NCBI RefSeq assembly: GCF_000967425.1
Contig: NZ_FO082820.1
Span: 1,550,001 to 1,614,000 of the forward strand
Length of the DNA: 64,000 nt
From: Pseudorhizobium banfieldiae
Lineage (GTDB): Bacteria > Pseudomonadota > Alphaproteobacteria > Rhizobiales > Rhizobiaceae
Direction: 5' to 3'
Shown: piece after piece, positions 1-11,542 of the stretch
How positions within the stretch are numbered: position 1 is the first letter of the stretch
How the letters are laid out: the number at the start of each line of letters is the position of its first letter
Program-made: the position numbers and the translations under genes
The notes under the pieces: model-generated
Seen by the model: only the letters and a program-made list of their open reading frames with translations
Told to the model about the DNA's origin: nothing
The model's database searches: none

Positions 1-609
1 ATCGGCGGTCTTTCGCAGAGCCTTCACGAGGCCGGCGAAGACTCGACCCTGACCATTGGCGACAATTGCACGATGCGTGAAGGCGTGACCATCAACATGG
101 GCACGGTCGGCGGTGGCGGCAGGACGGTGATCGGCAACGACTGCCTCTTCCTCGCCAATTCTCACGTCGCCCATGACTGCATCCTCGGCAACGGCATCGT
201 CATGTCGAACAACGTCATGCTGGCGGGGCACGTGAAGGTCGATGACCGCGCAATTCTCGGCGGAGGCTCCGCCGTTCACCAGTTCAACCGCATCGGGCGC
301 AACGCCTTCATCGGTGGCCTCACTGCCGTGAACTATGACGTCATTCCCTATGGCATGCTGAACGGCAATCCCGGCATCCTGGCGGGCTTGAATATCGTCG
401 GCATGACGCGTGCGGGCATCGACCGCGCGACCATCCATCGGGTTCGCAAGGCCTTCAAGCAGATCTTCGAGGGCGAAGGGAATATCCGCAACAATGCTGC
501 GGCGATCCGGGATGAGTATGTCGATTGTCGCGAGGTCATCGAGATCCTCGACTTCATCGCGGCCGACAGCGATCGGGCGATCTCCTCTCCGTTCCGCGGC
601 AAAGCCTGA
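1..609 (+). CDS. lpxA: UDP-N-acetylglucosamine acyltransferase LpxA, 5' truncated by the window
   Basis: Acyl-ACP:UDP-GlcNAc O-acyltransferase, first cytoplasmic step of lipid A synthesis. The reading frame is open from base 1, so the start lies upstream of the window; 202 codons of an expected roughly 265-270 are visible. They show hexapeptide-repeat (left-handed beta helix) sequence and the LpxA signature SHVAHDC, whose second His corresponds to the catalytic base of the family. The C-terminal helical region ([16 protein letters not shown] onward) is typical of LpxA rather than LpxD. lpxI follows after 3 bp, so the genes are cotranscribed. The family assignment is firm; only the N terminus is missing. 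Confidence 0.96.
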   Translation: MGGLSQSLHEAGEDSTLTIGDNCTMREGVTINMGTVGGGGRTVIGNDCLFLANSHVAHDCILGNGIVMSNNVMLAGHVKVDDRAILGGGSAVHQFNRIGRNAFIGGLTAVNYDVIPYGMLNGNPGILAGLNIVGMTRAGIDRATIHRVRKAFKQIFEGEGNIRNNAAAIRDEYVDCREVIEILDFIAADSDRAISSPFRGKA

Positions 610-612
610 TCC

Positions 613-1494
613 ATGGTTGTCCGCCCGGCCCCCATCGGCAAGGGGCGGCTTGCCATCGTCGCCGGCTGGGGGCAGTTGCCTCTCTATCTTGCGGAAGCCG
701 CTCGCGAGGCGGGTGAAGATCCGGTTATCGTCGCACTGGCAGATGAAGCCGACCGTAGTTTCGAGGGCTTCGAGACGCTGAGCGCAGGCGTTGGCGATCT
801 TGCCGGAATCGAACGATTCATCCGCGAAAAGGGTGTCGGTCGGGTGGTGATGTCGGGAGCGGTCAGGCGGCGTCCCGAACTGCACGATATCCGCCCGACC
901 TTCCGGACGCTGCTGCAGGTGCCTGCAGTTATCCGCACGCTGGTCTCCGGCGGCGACGACGCTGTCCTCCAGATGGTCATCAAGCTGTTCGAGGGCATGG
1001 GGTGCCGGGTGCTTGGCGCGCACGAGATAGCTCCTGGACTCTTGGCGCGCACCGGCCCGCTGACGAGCGCCCGGCCAGCGGCAGAAGATCTGCGCGATAT
1101 CGAGCAGGCGGTCGAGGCGGCCCTGGCGCTGGGACGGCTGGATGTCGGGCAAGGCGCGGTCAGCGTCGGCGGGCGCGTCGTCGCTCTGGAAGGCGCGGAG
1201 GGGACGGATCAAATGCTCGAGCGCGTTGTGGAGCTTCGCCGGGAAGGGCGGATCTCCCAGCGCCGGAGAGGCGTTCTCGTCAAGCTGTGCAAGCCACAGC
1301 AGGATGTCCGGGCCGATCTACCGGCAATGGGGCTCTCGACGGTGGAAAATGCATCCCGCGCCGGCCTTGCCGGCATTGCGGTCGAAGCGGGCCGGTCGCT
1401 GGTACTGGAGGAGCAGGCACTGGTTGCGGCGGCCGATCGGGCGGGAATATTCGTCTGCGGGATCGATACTGGGCTTCCGAAGGGAGGGCTATGA
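613..1494 (+). CDS. lpxI: UDP-2,3-diacylglucosamine pyrophosphatase LpxI
   Basis: Hydrolyses UDP-2,3-diacylglucosamine to lipid X and UMP, the job LpxH does in enterobacteria; LpxI (DUF1009 family) replaces it in alphaproteobacteria. The 293-residue product starts with the typical N-terminal nucleotide-binding-like segment (LAIVAGWGQLPLYLAEAA) and contains the family's long central and C-terminal domains (VLVKLCKPQQDVRADLPAMG near the end). The ATG lies 3 bp after lpxA, and the stop overlaps the lpxB start region (ATGA at 1491-1494), indicating translational coupling in an lpxA-lpxI-lpxB operon. The assignment rests on sequence pattern and gene order together. Confidence 0.94.
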   Translation: MVVRPAPIGKGRLAIVAGWGQLPLYLAEAAREAGEDPVIVALADEADRSFEGFETLSAGVGDLAGIERFIREKGVGRVVMSGAVRRRPELHDIRPTFRTLLQVPAVIRTLVSGGDDAVLQMVIKLFEGMGCRVLGAHEIAPGLLARTGPLTSARPAAEDLRDIEQAVEAALALGRLDVGQGAVSVGGRVVALEGAEGTDQMLERVVELRREGRISQRRRGVLVKLCKPQQDVRADLPAMGLSTVENASRAGLAGIAVEAGRSLVLEEQALVAAADRAGIFVCGIDTGLPKGGL

Positions 1495-2669
1495 TGGCCA
1501 ACGCATTGAAGGTTGCTGTCATCGCTGGCGAGGTCTCCGGCGATCTGCTGGGCGCCGACCTCGTCGCCGCGTTGAGGAAAGCCCATCCAGGCCCGGTAGA
1601 GCTTGTTGGCGTGGGTGGAGAGGCTCTTCAGGCTGAGGGCCTTCAGTCGCTGTTCGACTTCTCCGAATTGTCGATCATGGGCCTGACGCAGGTCTTGAAG
1701 CGCCTGCCGCAACTTCTCCGCCGCATCCGCCAGACGGCAGACGCCGTGATCGCCGCGAACCCGGATGTCCTCGTCATCGTGGACAGTCCGGATTTCACGC
1801 ATCGCGTCGCACGACGGGTGAGGGCGGCGCTGCCGGACCTGCCGATCATCGACTATGTCTGCCCGAGCGTGTGGGCGTGGAAAGAATACCGCGCCAGAGC
1901 CATGGTGCCCTATGTCGACCATGTGCTGGCGGTGCTGCCGTTCGAGCCGGCCGCCATGCAGCGCCTCGGCGGACCGCCGACGACTTTCATCGGCCACCGA
2001 TTGACGAGCGAGCCCGCGCTTCTCAAGGTTCGCGAGGTCCGCCGCGCTCGGGCGCAGAAGCAGCCAGGCGACGCGCATACGCTGTTGCTGCTCCCCGGTT
2101 CACGCGCCGCCGAAATCCGCCAGCTGCTTCCGATTTTCGGCCAGGCGGCGGCGGAACTGGCCGGGCGGGTGGGGCCGGTACGAGCTCTCCTGCCGACTGT
2201 GCCGCGGCAGGAGGCGCTGGTCCGCGAGATCGCTGCGACCTTGCCTGTCAGTGTGCACATTACCGTTTCGTCAGAGGAGAAGTGGGCGGCATTCGCAGAG
2301 GCGGATGCCGCGCTGGCTGCTTCCGGTACGGTGCTTCTGGAACTGGCCCTGTCCGGCGTACCTGCCGTTTCCGCCTACAAAGCTGATTGGCTGATCACGT
2401 TGATGTCGAAGCGCATCAAGATCTGGTCGGCCGCACTTCCCAACCTGATTGCCGACTACCCGGTTATTCCGGAGTATCTGAACGAGGTGGTGCGCCCCGG
2501 CAGCCTGTCCCGCTGGCTGGAGCGATTGGCTGGCGACACCCTGCAGCGGCGCGCGATGCTCGAGGGTTTCGACCTCACCTGGCAGCGCCTCCAGACACAG
2601 GTGCCGCCTGGAGAGGCGGCGGCGGGCATAGTTCTTGAGGTGATGGAAAGAAAAAAGCCCGGTCGATGA
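1494..2669 (+). CDS. lpxB: Lipid-A-disaccharide synthase LpxB
   Basis: Glycosyltransferase family 19 enzyme that condenses lipid X with UDP-2,3-diacylglucosamine to the tetra-acylated disaccharide at the inner membrane. The 391-residue product begins VAVIAGEVSGDLLGADL, the family's N-terminal hallmark, and carries YVCPSVWAWKEYRA and LLPGSRAAEIRQLLP, both conserved LpxB blocks. Two ATGs stand in frame at 1491 and 1494; GGAGG at 1483-1487 is 3 bases from the first and 6 from the second, so 1494 is preferred. The last codons and the stop codon run into a strong hairpin terminator (2652-2680), so the C-terminal residues RKKPGR are encoded by terminator sequence. Confidence 0.96.
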   Translation: MANALKVAVIAGEVSGDLLGADLVAALRKAHPGPVELVGVGGEALQAEGLQSLFDFSELSIMGLTQVLKRLPQLLRRIRQTADAVIAANPDVLVIVDSPDFTHRVARRVRAALPDLPIIDYVCPSVWAWKEYRARAMVPYVDHVLAVLPFEPAAMQRLGGPPTTFIGHRLTSEPALLKVREVRRARAQKQPGDAHTLLLLPGSRAAEIRQLLPIFGQAAAELAGRVGPVRALLPTVPRQEALVREIAATLPVSVHITVSSEEKWAAFAEADAALAASGTVLLELALSGVPAVSAYKADWLITLMSKRIKIWSAALPNLIADYPVIPEYLNEVVRPGSLSRWLERLAGDTLQRRAMLEGFDLTWQRLQTQVPPGEAAAGIVLEVMERKKPGR

Positions 2670-2680
2670 CCGGGCTTTTT
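2652..2680. terminator. Bidirectional intrinsic terminator between lpxB and gltA
   Basis: A 13-bp perfect inverted repeat, AAAAAGCCCGGTC at 2652-2664 and its complement at 2668-2680, has a 3-base loop and A/T tracts on both sides, so it can terminate on both strands. It sits between convergent lpxB and gltA. The lpxB stop codon TGA (2667-2669) begins in the loop. Confidence 0.92.
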
Positions 2681-2700
2681 GCATTTCGATAGGTTCCAGA

Positions 2701-3990
<1,290 letters not shown>

Positions 3991-4039
3991 GCTGATCCTC
4001 CAAACTGTTGGCGGCGGGGCGTCTCAAAACGCCACAAGA

Positions 4040-4088
4040 ATTAAGCGTAGTGTGTTGCTATATGATCCGGTCGCCGCTGCCAAGCACT
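4040..4088 (-). promoter_or_regulatory. Possible gltA promoter
   Basis: On the minus strand a CTTGGCA element, resembling the rhizobial -35, is followed 15-17 bases later by TATAGC, about 70 bases before the gltA start. This is a visual match only; no other strong promoter is evident in the 215-bp gltA/comEC gap. Confidence 0.3.
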
Positions 4089-4205
4089 GCGGAGGTCTAA
4101 TTGTGCGGTGCCGAAATCGCTTCTGCTGTCGAGCCTTGGATGCGGTTAACGATCCGCCAACGGACCGGAGCATGACCTGGAGGTTGGTGCAACCGACTTG
4201 CAGTT

Positions 4206-6758
4206 ATGGATTGCATTTCGCCTGCCCTGGTTGCATTCTTCCTCCGGTGGAGCGGGTGGACGCGGATGCCGCAGCAGGGCCTACTTCGGGAGCAGTCCGG
4301 GCCGGGTGTGGTTTCCGCTCCCGCAGTGGCAGGCAGCGTCCGTGATGCTGGCGAGAGGCCGGCGCCGATCCTTGCAGATATCCGGTTTCGAAGACCGGAG
4401 CCGTTGAGCCTCGTCAACGTCGCGCGGTTGATGGAACGCCTTCCGGCGCAGGTGCGCAGGCTGCTGGAGGAGGAAGTCGCCCATGGCCACGCCTTCCTGT
4501 TCCTGCCCGTGCTTGTCGGGGCCGGTGCGGTCTTCTGGTTCACGCTTCCCCGCGATCCGCCGGCGCAAATCCCGCTGGTGCTCTTCCTCGCGTTCGCAAT
4601 CGCGGCGATCGTCGTCCAACACCGTTCCGGAAGGCTCCCGCTGCTTCTCTTTGCGCCGACGCTTGTTCTGGCGGGGATGGCCCTTGCGCAGTTCGAGACC
4701 TGGCGGCATGCCACCGTGATCCTCGACTCCCCCGTTACCACGACCGTTGCAGGCGAGGTGCATCGACGCGAGCCGGCGGGTGAAGGCAGGTGGCGCTACT
4801 TCATTCGTGTTCAGCAAACGGAGCAGCCGACCCTCAGGCGACCGCCGAGCGACGTGGTTCTTCTCGCCCGCGGCAAGCACCGGCCATTCGAGGCAGGCGA
4901 TGCCATCCGGGGGCGCGCCCGTCTGTCTCCGCCTTCCGGGCCTGCGCTGCCCGGCCTGAATGATTTTGCCTTCCGCTCCTTTCATGATGGCATCGGGGCG
5001 ATTGGCTTCTTCTACGGTGCGCCACAGGCGGCAGTCCCTTCGCAGGCCGCAGCGCTGGACTGGGGCCGGGCCCTCGAGAGATGGATCTTCTCCCTGCGCA
5101 GCATGATCGCCGACCGGATACGCAGCGTAGTACCAGGGGACGCGGGTGCGTTCGCAGCAGCCATTGTCACCGATGAGAGACGTGCGATCTCCCGAGAAAC
5201 GACGGAGGCCCTGCGCATCTCCGGCCTTGCCCATATCGTGGCGATCTCCGGGCTCAACATGGCGCTTGCGGCCGGTATCTTCTTCGTCGGACTGCGCAGT
5301 TGCCTCTGCCTCTTCACCGGCTTCGCCCAGGCGTGGCCGGTGAAGAAGATCGCCGCCACCGGGGCGCTGCTCATGGCCACTGCCTACTATCTCGTCTCCG
5401 GCTTTGCGGTCTCTGCAGAGCGAGCCTACTTGATGATGGCGGTGATGCTCATCGCCGTATGGTTCGACCGCGCCGCAATCAGCCTTCGCAATATCGCATT
5501 GGCGGCCCTCATCATGCTGGCAATGGCCCCCTCCGAGATCATGGGGCCGAGCTTCCAGATGTCATTCGCGGCGACGGCCGCGCTGGTCGCGGGTTATGCC
5601 TATTGGAGCCGGCGCGGCGCAGGGGAGGATCCGGAACCATCGATCTTCGCCCGGGGCAGGCTCGCGCCGGTGCTGACCGGCTGGCACTGGATGGCGGGGA
5701 TTTTTGCAACTTCGCTGATCGGCGGATTGTCGACGGCGATCTATTCGATGGAGCACTTTCACCGGCTTGCCGGCTATGGCCTGGCGGCCAACCTCGCCGT
5801 CATGCCGATCATCTCGTTCGTGGTCATGCCGGCCGGCCTGCTTGGCATGTTGCTGATGCCGCTCGGGCTCGACGCGCCCCTCCTGAAACTGATGGGTCTG
5901 GGGCTGGAGGCGGTCATCGCGGTCGCAAAGCACGTGGCCAGCTGGGGTGGAGACGTCGGCACCGGCCGGCAGCACCCCTGGTTCCTGTCGATCGCCTCGA
6001 TCGGGTTCCTGATCCTCGCCCTGTTGCGCACCCGGCTTCGGCTGGTCGGCGTACCGATCATGGCGCTCGCCTTCGCGCTGAGCTCGCAGGCGAACCGACT
6101 GCCCCAACCTGATATTCTGATCTCCGACGACGGCGCGCTGGTGGCACTGTGGAACGATGGCGTTGCCACCAACCGCACGCGCTCGCCGGCGTTTGTCTTC
6201 GACCAGTGGCAGCGCGCTCTGCTGCTTCCCGAGCCCGTCCCTCCGGTCATGTCTCCGGCAAGTGACCTCGGCATTGCGGCGGCAGGCCATCCTTCTGTGA
6301 AAGCCGCGCTGACGGACGAGCAGCGTGACCGGATCCGTTCGGAGATGTCGTCAACGCTCGCTCTCGCCGCAGCTGATGCGGGCCGGTTCCATTGCCTGCC
6401 CAAGCTGTGGTGCGTGGCGGTGGCCCGTGAGGGCGGAGTCAGTATTGCCGTGGTTGAGGATCCGCGACTTGCGGGAAGCGCCTGCGATCTGGCGGCGCTG
6501 GTTGTCGCCCCTCGCGCGCGGTTCGACGAATGTCGCTCGGGTGCCGTGCTGTTGAACGGCGCAAGCCTGAGAAAGACTGGCGCGATCGAAATCTACTTGA
6601 ATGGCAGTCCCGACCCGTCCCTGTGGCGGATCAACGCGGCCAGTGCCGGTACCCGCCGTCCGTGGACCAGCCACCGCTTCTATGACTGGCGCACCGACCG
6701 CTTCGACGAAACCCTTCCCGAACCGTTGCTTCGAATGATCAGTGGTAGCGGCGGATGA
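4206..6758 (+). CDS. comEC: ComEC/Rec2-family competence membrane protein
   Basis: Predicted inner-membrane channel that passes single-stranded DNA during transformation. The protein (850 residues from this start) has an N-terminal pair of membrane segments with a DUF4131-like soluble region, then the polytopic Competence domain ([15 protein letters not shown] through the [18 protein letters not shown] block). The C-terminal 200 residues lack the HxHxDH metal-binding motif of the metallo-beta-lactamase domain found in Bacillus-type ComEC, and instead show an [16 protein letters not shown] segment, the form seen in many alphaproteobacteria. The start is uncertain: no good ribosome site precedes 4206, and in-frame ATGs at 4266 and 4431 are alternatives. 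Its 3' end overlaps convergent lexA by 20 bp. Confidence 0.9.
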   Translation: MDCISPALVAFFLRWSGWTRMPQQGLLREQSGPGVVSAPAVAGSVRDAGERPAPILADIRFRRPEPLSLVNVARLMERLPAQVRRLLEEEVAHGHAFLFLPVLVGAGAVFWFTLPRDPPAQIPLVLFLAFAIAAIVVQHRSGRLPLLLFAPTLVLAGMALAQFETWRHATVILDSPVTTTVAGEVHRREPAGEGRWRYFIRVQQTEQPTLRRPPSDVVLLARGKHRPFEAGDAIRGRARLSPPSGPALPGLNDFAFRSFHDGIGAIGFFYGAPQAAVPSQAAALDWGRALERWIFSLRSMIADRIRSVVPGDAGAFAAAIVTDERRAISRETTEALRISGLAHIVAISGLNMALAAGIFFVGLRSCLCLFTGFAQAWPVKKIAATGALLMATAYYLVSGFAVSAERAYLMMAVMLIAVWFDRAAISLRNIALAALIMLAMAPSEIMGPSFQMSFAATAALVAGYAYWSRRGAGEDPEPSIFARGRLAPVLTGWHWMAGIFATSLIGGLSTAIYSMEHFHRLAGYGLAANLAVMPIISFVVMPAGLLGMLLMPLGLDAPLLKLMGLGLEAVIAVAKHVASWGGDVGTGRQHPWFLSIASIGFLILALLRTRLRLVGVPIMALAFALSSQANRLPQPDILISDDGALVALWNDGVATNRTRSPAFVFDQWQRALLLPEPVPPVMSPASDLGIAAAGHPSVKAALTDEQRDRIRSEMSSTLALAAADAGRFHCLPKLWCVAVAREGGVSIAVVEDPRLAGSACDLAALVVAPRARFDECRSGAVLLNGASLRKTGAIEIYLNGSPDPSLWRINAASAGTRRPWTSHRFYDWRTDRFDETLPEPLLRMISGSGG

Positions 6759-7455
6759 GGCCGACGAGCTTTCCCTGAACCTTCACCCGATCGGCGGGAA
6801 GGATGCGAGTCTCATAGGCCGGGTTGGCAGCCTCCAGCGCGATCGAGGCGCCGCGGCGGCGGAACCGCTTCAGCGTTGCCTCCTCTTCATCGACGAGGGC
6901 CACGACAATGTCCCCGGGGCTGGCTGTCTGGCCGTTGCGGATGATGACCGTATCGCCATCCAGGATCCCCGCCTCAATCATCGAGTCGCCCTTGACCTCC
7001 AGTGCATAGTGCTCGCCGGCGCCAAGCATTTCGACAGGCACCGCAATATCATGCGTATTGTTCTGGATTGCCGAGATCGGCACGCCCGCCGCGATGCGTC
7101 CCATGACCGGCACGCTCGTGCTTGCGTTCTCGTTGCTTGCGGCGATCGGCGAGGGGGGCGGTGCCGGCTTCTGCTTGCCAAGGCTGCCCTCGATGACGCT
7201 CGGCGAGAAGCCGCGGCGCGGCTGCAGGCTGGTGCTGTAGGCTTCCGGCAGCTTGATGACCTCGAGTGCTCGCGCCCGATTGGGCAGCCGGCGGATGAAG
7301 CCACGCTCCTCGAGCGCCGTGATCAGCCGGTGAATGCCCGACTTCGACGCCAGATCGAGCGCATCCTTCATCTCGTCGAAGGACGGAGGCACGCCCGACT
7401 CCTTCATCCTCTCGTGAATGAAAAGAAGCAGTTCCTGCTGTTTGCGCGTGAGCAT
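6739..7455 (-). CDS. lexA: SOS repressor LexA
   Basis: Repressor of the SOS regulon that self-cleaves when stimulated by RecA-ssDNA. The 238-residue form starts [10 protein letters not shown], the usual rhizobial start; an ATG 24 bases upstream is also in frame. A winged helix-turn-helix fills residues 1-70. The cleavage site is A123-G124 (RIAAGVP), and the Ser-Lys catalytic pair is S158 (GDSMIEAG) and K196 (ATLKRFR). The middle linker is longer than in E. coli LexA, as usual in alphaproteobacteria. An SOS box about 45 bases upstream indicates autoregulation. The gene ends inside the end of convergent comEC. Confidence 0.97.
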   Translation of the reverse strand: MLTRKQQELLLFIHERMKESGVPPSFDEMKDALDLASKSGIHRLITALEERGFIRRLPNRARALEVIKLPEAYSTSLQPRRGFSPSVIEGSLGKQKPAPPPSPIAASNENASTSVPVMGRIAAGVPISAIQNNTHDIAVPVEMLGAGEHYALEVKGDSMIEAGILDGDTVIIRNGQTASPGDIVVALVDEEEATLKRFRRRGASIALEAANPAYETRILPADRVKVQGKLVGLIRRYH

Positions 7456-7499
7456 CCGGGTTCCCTGACGATGAAACAAATACGGAACAGACCATATAT

Positions 7500-7514
7500 G
7501 TTCCGGGTGTGTTC
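7500..7514. promoter_or_regulatory. Alphaproteobacterial SOS box (LexA operator)
   Basis: GTTC at 7500-7503, seven bases, then GTTC at 7511-7514: an exact match to the GTTC-N7-GTTC direct repeat bound by LexA in alphaproteobacteria. It lies 45 bp upstream of the lexA start and 141 bp upstream of kdsA on the other strand, so lexA autoregulation is the natural role. Confidence 0.88.
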
Positions 7515-7655
7515 CGCAAGGCTAAAGTTCCAGCTGCGTCGGCGCGCTTATGCCTTGGCTCCGTGACAGAGGCGGTGGTTGCTGTTATGGACATCGCGTC
7601 CGCCGCAGCCGGGTCCACGCGACGGAGCAGATGCCGCTTGAAAAGGAGTGCCGCC

Positions 7656-8504
7656 ATGGACATGAAGCCCAATCCCGAAGTTGTCGTGGGTGACGGCGAA
7701 GGCCGGGTGCTGTTCTCCCAGTCGAGCCGCATCGCACTGATAGCGGGCCCCTGCCAGATGGAGAGCCGTGACCACGCCTTCATGATCGCCGGAAGGCTCA
7801 AGGAACTCTGCGCCGAGCTCGGGATCGGCCTCGTCTACAAGTCCTCCTTTGACAAGGCGAACCGGACATCTTTGTCGGGCAAGCGTGGCATCGGCCTGGA
7901 CAAGGCCATGGAGATATTCGCGGACCTGAAGAAGGAGTTCGGATTCCCGGTGCTCACCGACGTTCATACCGAGGAGCATTGCGCGCTCGTCGCGCCGATA
8001 GTCGATATCCTGCAGATACCGGCCTTCCTTTGCCGCCAGACCGATCTGCTGATCGCCGCCGCAAAGACCGGTCGCGCCATCAACGTCAAGAAGGGCCAGT
8101 TCCTGGCGCCCTGGGACATGAAGAACGTCCAGGCCAAGTTCACCGCAAGCGGCAATCCGAACGTGCTTCTCTGCGAGCGTGGCGCCTCCTTCGGCTACAA
8201 TACGCTGGTCTCGGACATGCGCTCGCTGCCGATCATGGCCGCCATGGGGTCGCCGGTCGTCTTCGATGCCACCCATTCCGTGCAGCAGCCCGGCGGGCAG
8301 GGCGGTTCATCCGGTGGCCAGCGCGAATTCGTCGAGACGCTGGCGCGCGCGGCAGTGGCGGTCGGCGTCGCCGGCCTCTTCATCGAGACGCACGAGGACC
8401 CGGACAATGCGCCCTCCGATGGCCCGAACATGGTTCATCTGAAAGACATGCGACGGCTCCTGGAAAAGCTTCTGGCCTTCGATGCCGTCGCCAAGGCTGC
8501 CTAG
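7656..8504 (+). CDS. kdsA: 3-deoxy-8-phosphooctulonate (KDO-8-P) synthase
   Basis: Condenses arabinose-5-phosphate with phosphoenolpyruvate to KDO-8-phosphate for the LPS inner core. The 282-residue product has the PEP-binding GPCQMES block, [12 protein letters not shown], and the C-terminal [20 protein letters not shown], all diagnostic of KdsA. The start at 7656 is chosen because AAAAGGAG at 7641-7648 sits 7 bases upstream; a longer in-frame reading from 7509 would begin inside the SOS operator and encodes an unrelated-looking leader. Eno follows 95 bp downstream. Confidence 0.96.
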   Translation: MDMKPNPEVVVGDGEGRVLFSQSSRIALIAGPCQMESRDHAFMIAGRLKELCAELGIGLVYKSSFDKANRTSLSGKRGIGLDKAMEIFADLKKEFGFPVLTDVHTEEHCALVAPIVDILQIPAFLCRQTDLLIAAAKTGRAINVKKGQFLAPWDMKNVQAKFTASGNPNVLLCERGASFGYNTLVSDMRSLPIMAAMGSPVVFDATHSVQQPGGQGGSSGGQREFVETLARAAVAVGVAGLFIETHEDPDNAPSDGPNMVHLKDMRRLLEKLLAFDAVAKAA

Positions 8505-8530
8505 GCGCCGCAGCGGGAGCCGGATTGTAA

Positions 8531-9874
<1,344 letters not shown>

Positions 9875-9902
9875 TTCATCAGGCAAACATTGAATTCGCA
9901 AG

Positions 9903-9926
9903 GAAAGCCCGGTTCGCCGGGCTTTC
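9903..9926 (+). terminator. Intrinsic terminator of eno
   Basis: Perfect 10-bp arms GAAAGCCCGG (9903-9912) and CCGGGCTTTC (9917-9926) close a TTCG tetraloop, followed by TGCGTTTT. It lies 28 bp after the eno stop. Confidence 0.85.
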
Positions 9927-10008
9927 TGCGTTTTGGGCGGTCAACGATTGCTTAAGCAAGTTCTGCGAATTTGACGCATCGTAATGCGTTTCGAGGATGT
10001 GGCGGGGC

Positions 10009-10326
10009 ATGTGGACCAAGCACCATAAGGAAAGAAAACTCGGTCGATTCGTGCTCCCGCTCATAACCGTCGCCTTCCTTTCCTATTTCGGCTATCATTC
10101 GGTCAACGGCGAGCTCGGGCTCATTGCTACCGAAAACTTCGAGCGGCAGCGGCTCGATCGGCTGGCGGAACTCCAGCGACTGACAGACAAGCGGCAGGCT
10201 CTGGAGCGTCAGGTGCAGCTCCTCAGCGATGGTTCGCTGGAAAAAGACATGCTGGACGAGATCGCGCGTTACCAGTTGAACGTCGCGCGCGAGGACGAAA
10301 TCGTGATCTTCAACAACTATTTCTAG
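10009..10326 (+). CDS. FtsB/DivIC-family septum formation initiator
   Basis: Small bitopic cell-division protein of the FtsB/DivIC family, which links FtsL and FtsQ in the divisome. The product of 105 residues has a short basic N terminus (WTKHHKERKLGR), one membrane segment (LPLITVAFLSYFGYHSV), then a coiled coil (ENFERQRLDRLAELQRLTDKRQALERQVQLL) ending in a YQLNVAREDEIVIFNNYF tail. MWTKHHK is preferred as start, as in rhizobial relatives; an ATG 12 bases earlier directly abuts its GAGG. The location between eno and pdhA is usual for alphaproteobacteria. Confidence 0.88.
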   Translation: MWTKHHKERKLGRFVLPLITVAFLSYFGYHSVNGELGLIATENFERQRLDRLAELQRLTDKRQALERQVQLLSDGSLEKDMLDEIARYQLNVAREDEIVIFNNYF

Positions 10327-10405
10327 GTTAACCAGATTTCGGTTAACATGAATTCATGTCGTATTATCAGCGGGTTGTATGGAATGCGAGCCATGCATTT
10401 ATGGC
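10326..10405. promoter_or_regulatory. Palindrome-rich leader upstream of pdhA
   Basis: Three structures lie between ftsB and pdhA: a direct repeat GGTTAAC at 10326-10332 and 10341-10347, a perfect 14-bp palindrome ACATGAATTCATGT at 10346-10359, and an interrupted palindrome GCCAT-N6-ATGGC at 10390-10405. Such sites suggest a regulator of the pdh operon, but none matches a site I can name. Confidence 0.4.
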
Positions 10406-10476
10406 ATTGCTGGGGTGCCTTTTCTTCCCTATGGTAACGGCCTGAACAAGACCTGCAGCACATGAGGGAGGGATGA

Positions 10477-11523
10477 ATGGCGCCGAGAAAAACCGCGTCT
10501 GTATCCGGCCGCAAATCCGCGGCAAAGCCTGCAAGAAAAGATTTCACCGGCGGCACGATTGCCGAGTTCGACAAGGAGCAGGAGCTCCAGGCTTACCGCG
10601 ACATGCTGCTGATCAGGCGGTTTGAGGAGAAGGCCGGCCAGCTCTATGGCATGGGGTTCATCGGCGGCTTCTGTCACCTCTATATCGGCCAGGAAGCGGT
10701 CGTCGTCGGGATGCAGATGGCGCTCAAGGAAGGCGACCAGGTCATCACCGGCTATCGTGACCACGGCCACATGCTGGCCACCGGCATGAGTGCACGGGGC
10801 GTCATGGCAGAACTGACGGGACGTCGGGGCGGCTATTCCAAGGGGAAGGGCGGCTCCATGCACATGTTCTCCAAGGAAAAGCACTTCTACGGCGGCCACG
10901 GCATTGTCGGTGCCCAGGTCTCCCTCGGCACGGGTCTTGCCTTCGCCAACAAGTATCGCGGCAATGACAGCGTCTCGACTGCCTATTTCGGGGATGGCGC
11001 CGCCAACCAGGGGCAGGTCTATGAGAGCTTCAACATGGCCAACCTGTGGAAGCTGCCGATCGTCTATGTGATCGAGAACAACCGCTACGCCATGGGCACC
11101 TCCGTCTCGCGCGCCTCTGCGCAGACCGATTTCTCCCAGCGGGGCGCCTCCTTCGGCATTCCGGGATACCAGGTGGACGGGATGGACGTCCGCGCCGTCA
11201 AGGCTGCTGCGGACGAAGCGGTCTCCTACTGCCGCTCCGGCAAGGGCCCGATCATCTTGGAAATGCTCACCTACCGCTATCGCGGCCACTCCATGTCCGA
11301 CCCGGCGAAGTACCGCTCCAAGGACGAAGTGCAGAAGATGCGTTCGGAACACGATCCGATCGAGCAGGTCAAGAACCGCCTGCTCGACAAGGGCTGGGCA
11401 TCGGAAGACCAGTTGAAGACGATCGACAAGGACGTCCGCGACATCGTCTCCGACTCCGCCGACTTTGCCCAGAACGATCCGGAGCCGGATACCTCCGAGC
11501 TCTACACCGACATTCTGCTCTGA
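10477..11523 (+). CDS. pdhA: Pyruvate dehydrogenase E1 component, alpha subunit
   Basis: Thiamine-diphosphate-dependent decarboxylase subunit of the pyruvate dehydrogenase complex. The 348-residue product has the E1-alpha fold with the ThDP/Mg motif GDGAANQGQ around residues 171-179 running to VIENN near residue 200, and the phosphorylation-loop-like [16 protein letters not shown] basic, Ala-rich N-terminal extension of about 25 residues precedes the domain, as in rhizobial PdhA. The start has GGGAGGG just upstream. pdhB follows after 19 bp and pdhC after it, forming one operon for an alpha2-beta2-type E1. Confidence 0.97.
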   Translation: MAPRKTASVSGRKSAAKPARKDFTGGTIAEFDKEQELQAYRDMLLIRRFEEKAGQLYGMGFIGGFCHLYIGQEAVVVGMQMALKEGDQVITGYRDHGHMLATGMSARGVMAELTGRRGGYSKGKGGSMHMFSKEKHFYGGHGIVGAQVSLGTGLAFANKYRGNDSVSTAYFGDGAANQGQVYESFNMANLWKLPIVYVIENNRYAMGTSVSRASAQTDFSQRGASFGIPGYQVDGMDVRAVKAAADEAVSYCRSGKGPIILEMLTYRYRGHSMSDPAKYRSKDEVQKMRSEHDPIEQVKNRLLDKGWASEDQLKTIDKDVRDIVSDSADFAQNDPEPDTSELYTDILL

Positions 11524-11542
11524 GACGGGGAGGGACACTAGA

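Noticed and set aside
7509..7655. N-terminal extension of KdsA from 7509
   Set aside because: It begins within the SOS box and encodes residues not found in KdsA; the ATG at 7656 has AAAAGGAG upstream.
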